Shown: positions 1-7,492, numbered from the stretch's first letter. The stretch: 7,600 nt of DNA from an uncultured Oscillospiraceae bacterium (GCA_900545625.1 UQZS01000069.1:1-7600); one strand, 5' to 3'. The notes: generated by a model not told the origin, from the letters alone. Program-made: numbers and translations.

Positions 1-95
1 GGCTGCGCTTCTGTATCTTTCGCATCCACGGCCGAAGCGCCTTGCAGCGAATCATCGTTTGGCATCGACTGGGTTTTGTCCTCAAACTCTTTCAT
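1..95 (-). CDS. N-terminal fragment of an unidentified protein
   Basis: Only the first 31 codons are inside the window; the gene continues past the left edge. The ATG at 95-93 follows an AAGGGG ribosome binding site (103-108) with a 7-nt spacer, and a near-consensus promoter lies further upstream, so the start is well supported. The visible residues begin MKEFEDKTQSMPNDDS and continue polar and acidic (DDS, DAKDTEAQ), with no signal peptide or membrane segment, which suggests a disordered N-terminal tail. I do not recognise the protein. It is divergent from a small XRE-family regulator and shares an operator-bearing intergenic region with it, so it is probably the regulator's target. Confidence 0.62.
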   Translation of the reverse strand, partial: MKEFEDKTQSMPNDDSLQGASAVDAKDTEAQ

Positions 96-118
96 AAAAA
101 TACCCCTTCATTTTGTTT

Positions 119-136
119 TGCACCTGTATAAGTGCA
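119..136. promoter_or_regulatory. Palindromic operator O1 (predicted XRE site)
   Basis: An imperfect 18-bp palindrome with outer arms TGCAC and GTGCA around a TGTATA-like centre. It matches a second copy at 175-192 in 16 of 18 positions. It covers the predicted transcription start of the minus-strand gene, just beyond that promoter's -10 box, so bound protein should block initiation. Assignment to the adjacent XRE regulator is inferred from position and symmetry. Confidence 0.6.
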
Positions 137-141
137 AATAT

Positions 142-170
142 AGTATAGCATACTGCTACAATAAAGTCAA
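142..170 (-). promoter_or_regulatory. Sigma-A promoter of the leftward partial gene
   Basis: On the minus strand, TTGACT (170-165) and TATACT (147-142) are separated by exactly 17 nt, and TGC directly precedes the -10 box, giving an extended -10. This is a strong housekeeping promoter. Predicted initiation near 135 falls inside operator O1, and the -35 box lies five bases from operator O2. Confidence 0.7.
154..162 (+). promoter_or_regulatory. Extended -10 promoter of the XRE regulator gene
   Basis: TGC followed by TACAAT (157-162) forms an extended -10 box on the plus strand. No good -35 box is present at 16-18 nt, so the promoter would be weaker than the opposing one. Predicted initiation near 169 lies just before operator O2, which fits negative autoregulation. 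Confidence 0.45.
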
Positions 171-174
171 CATC

Positions 175-192
175 TGCACTTGTATGAGTGCA
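175..192. promoter_or_regulatory. Palindromic operator O2 (predicted XRE site)
   Basis: Second copy of the 18-bp palindrome, TGCACTTGTATGAGTGCA, 56 bp from the first copy start to start. It lies just downstream of the predicted start of the XRE transcript and just upstream of the -35 box of the opposing promoter. Binding here could repress the regulator gene and affect polymerase access to the divergent one. Confidence 0.6.
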
Positions 193-208
193 ATTTTAAG
201 GCGGTAGC

Positions 209-445
209 ATGAACGCGGAATACGAAAAGATCTTTGGGCAGAATATCAGACGGCTGCGGGAGAGCCGGCACATGACACAGGAGCAGCTTGCCGCAAAGCT
301 CCAGCTTAACGGCTGCGATATAACCAGAAGCGCGCTTGCCAAGATCGAGGTGGGGCAGCGGCATGTCTATCCCGACGAAATCAGGCTGCTCAAAGAATTG
401 CTCGGTGCGAGCTTTGAGGAATTATTCTATGCGCCGCAGAAATAG
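209..445 (+). CDS. Small XRE-family (Cro/CI-type) transcriptional regulator
   Basis: A 78-residue protein that is essentially a single helix-turn-helix domain. Residues 9-20 form a basic first helix (FGQNIRRLRESR). MTQEQLAAK (22-30) is the typical second helix of XRE proteins, and residues 37-50, ITRSALAKIEVGQ preceded by D, match the recognition helix and following turn. The tail SFEELFYAPQK resembles the usual end of stand-alone XRE domains. An AAGGCGG ribosome binding site (198-204) sits 4 nt before the ATG. No sensor or dimerisation domain is attached, so any signal is unknown. The gene is divergent from the partial gene at the left edge, and two matching palindromes between them suggest it represses that gene and itself. 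It ends at a terminator shared with convergent groL. The family call is secure; the target is inferred. Confidence 0.9.
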   Translation: MNAEYEKIFGQNIRRLRESRHMTQEQLAAKLQLNGCDITRSALAKIEVGQRHVYPDEIRLLKELLGASFEELFYAPQK

Positions 446-507
446 CGCGCATTTTGCTGCTTCTATGCAGAGATATTGCCGTCATAGCAAAATTATAACA
501 AGAAAAT

Positions 508-539
508 CCCCGAAAGGTCTTGTATGTGACCTTTCGGGG
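508..539. terminator. Bidirectional intrinsic terminator between the XRE gene and groL
   Basis: A perfect 12-bp stem (508-519 with 528-539, CCCCGAAAGGTC and its complement) closes an 8-nt loop. On the plus strand it is followed by a T-rich tract (TACTTTTATTT). On the minus strand the distal side reads ATTTTCTT. It lies between convergent genes, 62 bp after the XRE stop and 33 bp after the groL stop, so it can end both transcripts. Confidence 0.87.
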
Positions 540-572
540 GTACTTTTATTTCAGGAGTTTGGGTGTTCTTGC

Positions 573-2552
<1,980 letters not shown>

Positions 2553-2579
2553 TTAGCACTCGAACTTCCTGAGTGCTAA
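2553..2579. promoter_or_regulatory. CIRCE element (HrcA operator)
   Basis: A perfect match to the conserved inverted repeat: TTAGCACTC, a 9-nt spacer, then GAGTGCTAA. One further T/A pair extends it on each side. HrcA is known to bind this site and repress chaperone operons until heat shock. Here it covers the predicted transcription start of groES-groL. The hrcA gene itself is not in the window. Confidence 0.98.
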
Positions 2580-2584
2580 ATTCT

Positions 2585-2612
2585 ATTTTAACCATTATTT
2601 AGAAAAAATCAA
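2585..2612 (-). promoter_or_regulatory. Sigma-A promoter of groES-groL
   Basis: On the minus strand, TTGATT (2612-2607) and TAAAAT (2590-2585) are 16 nt apart. Initiation is predicted near 2578, inside CIRCE, so HrcA binding would exclude polymerase. This is the usual HrcA-controlled arrangement with a housekeeping promoter; no separate heat-shock sigma-factor promoter was seen. Confidence 0.7.
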
Positions 2613-2781
2613 CCCCTTTTTTGAAAGTTCACAAAATTGTCATAATTTCCGCTTTTCATATGCGCACCGCCGCACGCTTTTGACAAAGCTCCGGCTTTGA
2701 TTTTGTCTGTTTCATCTATATACAAAAAGGCAAAGCGTATGCACAGTATTCCGACTTGTATGACGCACCGGCAAGCGCGTT

Positions 2782-2816
2782 TTAGATGTCAGATATCAGA
2801 CGTTAGAGGTCAGAAA
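2782..2816. repeat. Five tandem heptamers, consensus TYAGANR
   Basis: Five consecutive 7-bp units are visible: TTAGATG, TCAGATA, TCAGACG, TTAGAGG and TCAGAAA. Positions 1 and 3-5 are constant and position 2 alternates C or T. A 21-bp period also shows, because units 1-2 and 4-5 are nearly identical. It lies in non-coding DNA. Short heptamer arrays of this style occur between genes in various bacteria; no function is implied here. Confidence 0.7.
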
Positions 2817-2864
2817 CGGTTGCAGATTTTTTGCAAAGCCGCAATATGCAAAAACCCGCGTAGT

Positions 2865-2884
2865 GGCGGGCTTCCACGCCCGCC
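2865..2884. repeat. GC-rich intergenic hairpin, repeat-like
   Basis: GGCGGGC (2865-2871) and GCCCGCC (2878-2884) form a 7-bp stem around the loop TTCCAC. It is flanked by similar bases, GCGTAGT before and GCCGTAGGG after, giving partial symmetry. I recall similar GTAGGG-linked GC-rich palindromes scattered between genes in Clostridia, so a dispersed repeat is my preferred reading. It has no T-tract on either side and is not a terminator. Confidence 0.45.
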
Positions 2885-2934
2885 GTAGGGCAGCGCGGCA
2901 ACAAAGCAGCCTATGGCGGTACAGAAACAAAAAT

Positions 2935-2971
2935 AAGCACGCGGGCAAGCATTTCGCTTGCCCGCGTGCTT
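2935..2971 (-). terminator. Intrinsic terminator of the SDR-mutY operon
   Basis: A perfect 16-bp stem pairs 2935-2950 with 2956-2971 around a 5-nt loop, starting 10 bp beyond the mutY stop. On the minus strand the stem is followed by ATTTTTGTTT, a good T-tract. The plus-strand side also has four T's but then breaks up, and there is no plus-strand gene to end. Confidence 0.88.
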
Positions 2972-2980
2972 TTGCCTTGC

Positions 2981-4039
2981 TTATATATCGTTCTCCAAAA
3001 AAATCCGAAACGCCGTCGGCAGGGCATAGGTGCTTTGCAATTCTTCGGGCGTCACCCAAAGAAAAATCCCGTTCTTTTCACGGCAGCGGATATGGTATCC
3101 GACCATTTCCCAGCGGATATGCGTAAAAATGTGCGTTTTGTGCGTTTCCCGCAAAAGCTCTATGGGTTTTACGCCAAAGTTTTCCGCCGCTTGCAACGCA
3201 TCGCTCGGCGAAAGCTGTCCTTCTGTATTCGGGAACTGCCAAAGCCCCGCCAAAAGCCCTTTGCCCTCGCGTCGATGGATAGCGTATGCGCCGTCACACT
3301 CCAGCAGAAACACCGTGCGCGGCTCCACGCGCTTTTCGCGTTTGGGAAGCTTTTTGGGAAGCGTTGCCTGTGTGCCGTGCGCGTGGGAAAGGCAGATCTC
3401 CCGCACGGGGCAAATGTCACATTTCGTTACCTTCGGCATGCACACGCACGCACCGAGCTCCATCAGGCTTTGCGTGAACGCGCCGCAGTGTCCCGCAGGG
3501 TAAACTTCCTGCAAACTTTCCGCAACGCTTTTTTTGACGGCGGGCAGGTCGATGGGATCGTCCTTTTCGGCAATGCGCGCGGCAATGCGCAGCACGTTGC
3601 CGTCCACCGCCGCCGTGGGGCTTTCAAAGCAGATCGAGCAGATCGCCCCCGCCGTGTAGTCCCCGATGCCGGGCAGGGCGCGCACCGAATCGTAATCTCG
3701 GGGAAATTCCCCGCCGAATTGGGAAACAATAAGCTTGGCCGCCTTTTGCAGATTACGCGCGCGGGAATAGTAGCCCAAGCCCTCCCACAGCTTCAAAAGC
3801 GTTTCTTCGGGTGCTTCGGCCAAATTGCGGACGGTCGGGAACGCCTGTAAAAAGCGTTCGTAATACCCGCGCACCGCCTCCACGCGCGTCTGCTGGAGCA
3901 TGATCTCCGAGACCCAGACGTGGTACGGTTCGCGGTCGCGCCGCCACGGCAGGTCGCGGGCGTTTTTCGCATACCACGGCAATAAGAGCGCGGGCAGGCG
4001 CGCAAAACGTTTTTTTGTATCAATATCGGAATACGGCAC
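2981..4039 (-). CDS. mutY: Adenine DNA glycosylase MutY
   Basis: Base-excision repair enzyme that removes adenine mispaired with 8-oxoguanine. From the GTG start it is 352 residues, normal for MutY. Landmarks: the catalytic Glu45 in SEIMLQQT, the helix-hairpin-helix LPGIGDYTAGAI (122-133), the catalytic Asp146 in AAVDGNVLR, and the 4Fe-4S ligands Cys200, Cys207, Cys210 and Cys216 with the exact C-x6-C-x2-C-x5-C spacing. A Nudix-like C-terminal 8-oxoG recognition domain begins near residue 240 (GLLAGLWQFPN at 261-271, then HIFTHIRW). The frame stays open to an ATG at 4123, but that would overlap the upstream SDR gene by 73 bp and add unrelated residues. The GTG has AAGGAG at 4047-4052 with a 7-nt spacer, so I prefer it. 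It is co-transcribed behind the SDR gene. Confidence 0.97.
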   Translation of the reverse strand: MPYSDIDTKKRFARLPALLLPWYAKNARDLPWRRDREPYHVWVSEIMLQQTRVEAVRGYYERFLQAFPTVRNLAEAPEETLLKLWEGLGYYSRARNLQKAAKLIVSQFGGEFPRDYDSVRALPGIGDYTAGAICSICFESPTAAVDGNVLRIAARIAEKDDPIDLPAVKKSVAESLQEVYPAGHCGAFTQSLMELGACVCMPKVTKCDICPVREICLSHAHGTQATLPKKLPKREKRVEPRTVFLLECDGAYAIHRREGKGLLAGLWQFPNTEGQLSPSDALQAAENFGVKPIELLRETHKTHIFTHIRWEMVGYHIRCREKNGIFLWVTPEELQSTYALPTAFRIFLENDI

Positions 4040-4046
4040 AGGGAAA

Positions 4047-4052
4047 CTCCTT
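4047..4052 (-). promoter_or_regulatory. Ribosome binding site that fixes the mutY GTG start
   Basis: AAGGAG on the minus strand, 7 nt before the GTG at 4039. Its first two bases are part of the TAA stop of the SDR gene, so ribosomes ending on that gene release right at the mutY initiation region. This suggests translational coupling and rules against the longer ATG start at 4123. Confidence 0.75.
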
Positions 4053-4824
4053 ATTTTGGGATATACATCATCCGCACAATGCGGTTGACCGCGCCTGCGG
4101 GCAGGAGCTTTGCGAGCGCGCAAAAGAATTTATACTTCGCGCCTACGGTCGTGATCAGCGGCATCCTTTTGCGCTTGGCGGCACGTACCACGGCTTCGGC
4201 AATTTGTTCCGGCGCCATGCCGTTCTGCTCGTCGCGCTCCATCACGGCGACGCTGCGGGAGATCCTGCCGCCGTATTCGTCGTCGCCGATTACATTTTTT
4301 TGCCGCGCGGCGGTAAAGCCCGTTTTCACATCGCCCAGGCGAAGCGCGCCCACAGACACACCGAACGCGGCAAGCTCGCTGCGCCACGCGCCGGTAAGCG
4401 ACTCCACCGCCGCTTTGGAGGCGGAATAAAAGGATTGGAACGGAATAGGAAATACCGCCGCCGCAGAGGAAATGTTCAAAATACGCCCCTTTGCCGCTTT
4501 CAGTGCGGGCAGTGCGCACTGCGTCACAAGGGTTAGCGCGAATACGTTGAGCTCAAATTGCCGATGCAGATCCTCGGCGCTTGTGTATTCCGCAGCGCCC
4601 GAAATGCCGAAGCCTGCGTTGTTGACAAGCAGGTCGATCCGTTCTATGTCCGCGAACGCCGCGCGCACTTGCTCGGCGTTTGTCACGTCGCATGCTTTGC
4701 TTTCTACGCCCGCAACGGGGCAGGGCGTGCGGCTTAAAGCGATCACGCGGTATCCGTTTCGGGAGAGTGCCTCGGCGGTCGCTTTCCCGATCCCGCGCGA
4801 CGCGCCCGTCACCACTGCAACCAT
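4051..4824 (-). CDS. Short-chain dehydrogenase/reductase (SDR), classical type
   Basis: A 257-residue NAD(P)-dependent oxidoreductase of unknown substrate. The classical SDR features are in order: the cofactor motif TGASRGIG (6-13), Asp46 in CDVTN, NNAG (68-71), and a catalytic set of Asn93, Ser120 in NISS, Tyr133 and Lys137 (YSASK). Arg10 and Arg32 after the first strands favour NADP(H), which is an inference. The C-terminal part (near 218-257) is basic then hydrophobic and ends RMMYIPK, as in SDRs that act on lipid-like or hydrophobic substrates. The frame is open far upstream, but the ATG at 4824 is chosen because the SDR fold begins there and the upstream frame crosses the promoter and metA. 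Its ribosome binding site is weak (GGACGG, 7 nt before the ATG). It is the first gene of an operon with mutY; no functional link to repair is evident. Confidence 0.94.
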   Translation of the reverse strand: MVAVVTGASRGIGKATAEALSRNGYRVIALSRTPCPVAGVESKACDVTNAEQVRAAFADIERIDLLVNNAGFGISGAAEYTSAEDLHRQFELNVFALTLVTQCALPALKAAKGRILNISSAAAVFPIPFQSFYSASKAAVESLTGAWRSELAAFGVSVGALRLGDVKTGFTAARQKNVIGDDEYGGRISRSVAVMERDEQNGMAPEQIAEAVVRAAKRKRMPLITTVGAKYKFFCALAKLLPAGAVNRIVRMMYIPK

Positions 4825-4854
4825 AGTTTCACCGTCCGAAATGTTTTCTTTCTT

Positions 4855-4883
4855 ATTGTAGCACCCCTGCACATTTTTTACAA
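4855..4883 (-). promoter_or_regulatory. Sigma-A promoter of the SDR-mutY operon
   Basis: On the minus strand, TTGTAA (4883-4878) and TACAAT (4860-4855) are 17 nt apart, with TGC directly before the -10 box. Initiation near 4848 would give a leader of about 24 nt. It is back to back with the metA promoter, with 33 bp between the two -35 boxes. Confidence 0.68.
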
Positions 4884-4916
4884 TGCACGCACCGCCGTTT
4901 TTCGACAAAAGAATAT

Positions 4917-4945
4917 TTGCATTTTTGGGCGGTATATGGTATACT
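4917..4945 (+). promoter_or_regulatory. Sigma-A promoter of metA
   Basis: TTGCAT (4917-4922) and TATACT (4940-4945) are 17 nt apart, with TGG before the -10 box as an extended -10. Initiation near 4952 leaves a leader of only about 40 nt. That is too short for an S-box (SAM) or T-box riboswitch, the usual controls of methionine genes in Bacillota. Confidence 0.75.
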
Positions 4946-4992
4946 ACACTTCTCGCCGTAAAGCGTAAAACAACAAAAGGATGGTGAACCGC

Positions 4993-5910
4993 ATGCCGAT
5001 CAAAATCGACGACCAGCTGCCTGCACGGCACAGTCTGGAGCTCGAAAACATTTTCGTCATGACCAACGACCGCGCAAGCCGGCAGGACATTCGCCCGCTT
5101 AGGATCATCCTTTTGAATTTGATGCCGACCAAGATCGAAACGGAAACGCAGATCCTGCGGCTTCTTTCCAATTCCCCCCTGCAGGTGGAGGTCGAGCTTT
5201 TGCAGGTGAAGTCGCACGTGTCCAAAAACACCTCGCGCGCGCACATGCTGCAATTTTACAAGACGTTTGACGACGTGAAGGATTCAAAATACGACGGGCT
5301 CATCGTCACGGGCGCGCCCGTGGAGCTGCTGGATTTTGAAGAGGTTGATTATTGGGAGGAACTTTGCACCATTTTCGACTGGGCGCAGCGCAATGTCTAT
5401 TCGACCTTCAACATCTGCTGGGGCGCGCAGGCGGCGCTGTATTTCAAATACGGCATCCCAAAACACCTGCTGCCTGAAAAAATGTTCGGCGTGTTCCGCC
5501 ACAGGCCGCTCGATCTGTATCACCCGCTTCTGCGCGGCTTTTCCGATGTGTTTTATGTGCCGCATTCGCGCCACACCGAAACGCGCAAGGAGGACATCGC
5601 ACAGGTCAAGGATCTGCAGATCTTATCGTATTCCGACATGGCGGGCGTGCACCTGATCTCGGATATGGCTTGCCGCAATTTTTACTGTACCGGTCACTGC
5701 GAGTATGACAGCGACACGCTCGCACGCGAGTATTTCCGTGATCTGCAAAAGGGGCTTTCTATTCGCATGCCCTACAATTATTTCCCCGACGACGACCCCA
5801 AAAAGACGCCGCTGATTACATGGCGCGGGGCGGGCAGCCTGCTGTTCCAGAACTGGCTGAATTATTTTGTGTATCAGCGTACGCCGTATGAGTTGAGCGC
5901 GATCAAATAA
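4993..5910 (+). CDS. metA: Homoserine O-acetyltransferase, MetA family
   Basis: Acylates the hydroxyl of L-homoserine, the first committed step from homoserine to methionine. The 305-residue product starts [11 protein letters not shown], the usual MetA opening. An ATG four codons upstream (4981) is open, but it sits inside the AAGGATGG ribosome binding site that serves 4993, so the shorter form is preferred. The catalytic triad is Cys142 (NICWGAQAA), His235 and Glu237 (TGHCEYD), and Lys163 is also present, numbered as in characterised MetA proteins. Glu111 in TGAPVELL is the residue known to favour acetyl-CoA, whereas succinyltransferases such as E. coli MetA have Gly there. I therefore call an acetyltransferase despite frequent database naming as succinyltransferase. 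One oddity is Cys236, where Pro or Ser is common. It is transcribed alone, divergently from the SDR gene, and ends in tandem stops TAATAA. Confidence 0.97.
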   Translation: MPIKIDDQLPARHSLELENIFVMTNDRASRQDIRPLRIILLNLMPTKIETETQILRLLSNSPLQVEVELLQVKSHVSKNTSRAHMLQFYKTFDDVKDSKYDGLIVTGAPVELLDFEEVDYWEELCTIFDWAQRNVYSTFNICWGAQAALYFKYGIPKHLLPEKMFGVFRHRPLDLYHPLLRGFSDVFYVPHSRHTETRKEDIAQVKDLQILSYSDMAGVHLISDMACRNFYCTGHCEYDSDTLAREYFRDLQKGLSIRMPYNYFPDDDPKKTPLITWRGAGSLLFQNWLNYFVYQRTPYELSAIK

Positions 5911-5918
5911 TAACCTCA

Positions 5919-5953
5919 CGAAGCTCTAAAAAGCGAAGCTTTTAAGAGCTTCG
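5919..5953 (+). repeat. Long hairpin between metA and the PurF-like gene
   Basis: CGAAGCTCT (5919-5927) pairs with AGAGCTTCG (5945-5953). After one A-A mismatch, AAAAGC (5929-5934) pairs with GCTTTT (5938-5943) around a GAA loop. It starts 8 bp after the metA stop, where a terminator belongs, but neither strand has a following T-tract. It may be a weak or factor-assisted terminator, a transcript-stabilising 3' stem, or a leader element of the next gene. I cannot decide between these from sequence. Confidence 0.6.
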
Positions 5954-5999
5954 GAGAACATTGTATCATGCCTGCCTCACACTTGCGCGTTCGGCGACA

Positions 6000-6008
6000 T
6001 GGTATAAA
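6000..6008 (+). promoter_or_regulatory. Possible extended -10 promoter of the PurF-like gene
   Basis: TGG followed by TATAAA (6003-6008) resembles an extended -10 box. The only -35-like sequence, TTGCGC at 5983-5988, is 14 nt away and so too close. If used, the leader would be about 54 nt. Read-through from metA is the alternative. No purine-type operator was recognised upstream. Confidence 0.33.
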
Positions 6009-6068
6009 CGGATTTTTTGTTTTGCGCTTGATGCGCATTGGTTTGAACAAGTGGAAGGAGAAGACGGT

Positions 6069-7472
6069 ATGGGTGGATTTTTCGGCGTGGCGTCCAAAGA
6101 GGACTGCGTATTTGACCTGTTTTTCGGGACGGACTATCATTCCCACCTCGGCACCAAACGCGGCGGCATGGCGGTTTACGGCGAAACGGGCTTTGAACGC
6201 GCCATCCATAATATTGAAAATGCGCCGTTTCGCACAAAATTTGAACGCGATGTGGAGGAGATGCACGGCAATTTCGGCATCGGCTGTATTTCCGACAACG
6301 AGCCGCAGCCTTTGATGGTGCGCTCGCATTTGGGAAATTTCGCCATCACCACCGTCGGGCGCATCAACAACGTGGACGAGCTCGTGCAGTCCGTATTCAC
6401 CGAGGGGCGCACGCATTTCCTTGAGATGAGCGGCGGCGACATCAACGCCACTGAGCTGTGCGCGGCGCTTATCAACCGCAAGGATTCGATCCCCGAGGGC
6501 ATCCAATACGCCCAAAGCGTCATTGACGGCTCCATGTCCATGCTCGTGCTCACGCCTAAGGGCCTGTACGCCGCACGTGACCGTGTAGGGCGCACACCCG
6601 TGATTCTCGGGGCAAAAGAAGGCGCGTACTGCGCGGCGTTTGAGTCGTTTTCCTATCTGAACCTCGGTTATGACCACTATAAGGAATTAGGCCCCGGCGA
6701 GATCGATTTTATCACCCCGGAGGGTGTTGAAACGGTCGTGCCCGCGCGTAAGGAAATGAAGATCTGCACCTTTTTGTGGGTGTATTACGGCTACCCGTCC
6801 TCGTGCTATGAGGGTGTGAACGTCGAAGAAATGCGCTGCCGCTGCGGCGATGTTTTAGCGCAGCGCGACAATGTGGAGGCGGACAGTGTCGCAGGTATCC
6901 CGGATTCGGGCACGGCGCACGCCATTGGTTATGCGAACCGTTCGGGCATCCCGTTCTCGCGCCCGTTTATCAAATATACGCCGACCTGGCCGCGTTCCTT
7001 TATGCCGCAGAACCAGAGCAGACGCGACCTGATCGCGCGCATGAAGCTCATCCCCGTGGATGCGCTCATCCGCGGCAAGCGGCTTTTGATGATCGACGAC
7101 TCCATCGTGCGCGGCACGCAGATGCGGGAGACTACGGAATTTCTGTACCACAGCGGGGCAAAGGAAGTCCACATCCGTCCTGCCTGCCCGCCGATCATGT
7201 ACGGCTGTAAATATCTCAACTTCTCGCGTTCCGCGTCGGAACTCGACCTCATCTCACGGCGCGTGATCGCCGAAAAGGAGGGCGAAGCGGACGCCGCAAC
7301 ACTGGCGCGCTACGCCGACCCCGATACGCCCGAATATGCGGATATGGTCGAAACGATCCGGGAGCGCCTGCATTTCACGTCGCTGCAATATCAGCGGCTC
7401 GACGACATGATCGCCTCGGTAGGACTGTCGCCCTGCAAATTCTGCACCTATTGCTGGAACGGAAAGGAATAA
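6069..7472 (+). CDS. PurF-like phosphoribosyltransferase with degenerate glutaminase domain
   Basis: A 467-residue relative of amidophosphoribosyltransferase, which normally makes phosphoribosylamine from PRPP and glutamine. The phosphoribosyltransferase half is intact: PDSGTAHAIGYANRSGIPF (278-296) and the PRPP loop LLMIDDSIVRGTQ (339-351, Asp343-Asp344) match PurF closely. Cys233, Cys380, Cys459 and Cys462 align with the four Fe-S ligands of Bacillus PurF. The N-terminal half still resembles the glutaminase fold (GNFGIG, EPQPL), but position 2 is Gly (MGGFFGV) where PurF has the nucleophile Cys. The HVRYxT segment is missing and the NGN oxyanion motif reads VGRIN. Glutamine-dependent activity is therefore unlikely. 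The ATG at 6069 has GGAAGGAG (6053-6060) with an 8-nt spacer; upstream codons to 5961 are open but unlike PurF. Many databases would simply name it amidophosphoribosyltransferase. The real reaction is unknown to me; ammonia-dependent activity or another phosphoribosyl transfer are possibilities. No other purine gene is nearby. Confidence 0.9.
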   Translation: MGGFFGVASKEDCVFDLFFGTDYHSHLGTKRGGMAVYGETGFERAIHNIENAPFRTKFERDVEEMHGNFGIGCISDNEPQPLMVRSHLGNFAITTVGRINNVDELVQSVFTEGRTHFLEMSGGDINATELCAALINRKDSIPEGIQYAQSVIDGSMSMLVLTPKGLYAARDRVGRTPVILGAKEGAYCAAFESFSYLNLGYDHYKELGPGEIDFITPEGVETVVPARKEMKICTFLWVYYGYPSSCYEGVNVEEMRCRCGDVLAQRDNVEADSVAGIPDSGTAHAIGYANRSGIPFSRPFIKYTPTWPRSFMPQNQSRRDLIARMKLIPVDALIRGKRLLMIDDSIVRGTQMRETTEFLYHSGAKEVHIRPACPPIMYGCKYLNFSRSASELDLISRRVIAEKEGEADAATLARYADPDTPEYADMVETIRERLHFTSLQYQRLDDMIASVGLSPCKFCTYCWNGKE

Positions 7473-7492
7473 AAAGAAACCACGCAACAAAC

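Larger units (their letters stand above)
2613..2934. other. Gene-free intergenic stretch with repeats
   Basis: I see no credible gene here. The short open frames (about 60-90 codons) lack ribosome binding sites and run through repeats. The stretch holds a small stem at 2684-2699 (CAAAGC, loop TCCG, GCTTTG), the heptamer array at 2782-2816, an inverted repeat TTTTTGCA/TGCAAAAA at 2828-2835 and 2847-2854, and a GC-rich hairpin at 2865-2884. It separates two minus-strand operons, groES-groL and SDR-mutY, and looks like accumulated short repeats or remnants rather than a regulatory region. Confidence 0.6.

Noticed and set aside
119..192. Two-repeat CRISPR or attachment site
   Set aside because: There are only two short palindromes, with promoter boxes between them in place of a spacer; operator function explains the arrangement better.
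2684..2707. Possible terminator CAAAGC-TCCG-GCTTTG followed by ATTTTGT
   Set aside because: The stem is only 6 bp, and no plus-strand gene ends upstream of it; on the minus strand there is no T-tract.
2697..2888. Small plus-strand gene of 63 codons between groES and mutY
   Set aside because: It reads through the heptamer array and inverted repeats, has no ribosome binding site and no recognisable features.
2966..3850. 294-codon plus-strand open frame opposite mutY
   Set aside because: Antisense shadow of mutY, which has all catalytic and Fe-S motifs; the frame runs through the mutY terminator and shows no recognisable domain.
4825..4992. SAM (S-box) or T-box riboswitch ahead of metA
   Set aside because: The predicted transcript leader is about 40 nt and shows none of the conserved helices; both promoters fill the rest of the gap.
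4824..5253. Extension of the SDR frame to a 400-residue protein
   Set aside because: The added part crosses the SDR promoter and runs antisense through the start of metA. The SDR cofactor motif begins right after the ATG at 4824.
5961..6068. 36-residue N-terminal extension of the PurF-like protein
   Set aside because: It has no ribosome binding site before 5961 and no similarity to PurF. A strong GGAAGGAG site serves the ATG at 6069, where the family fold starts.
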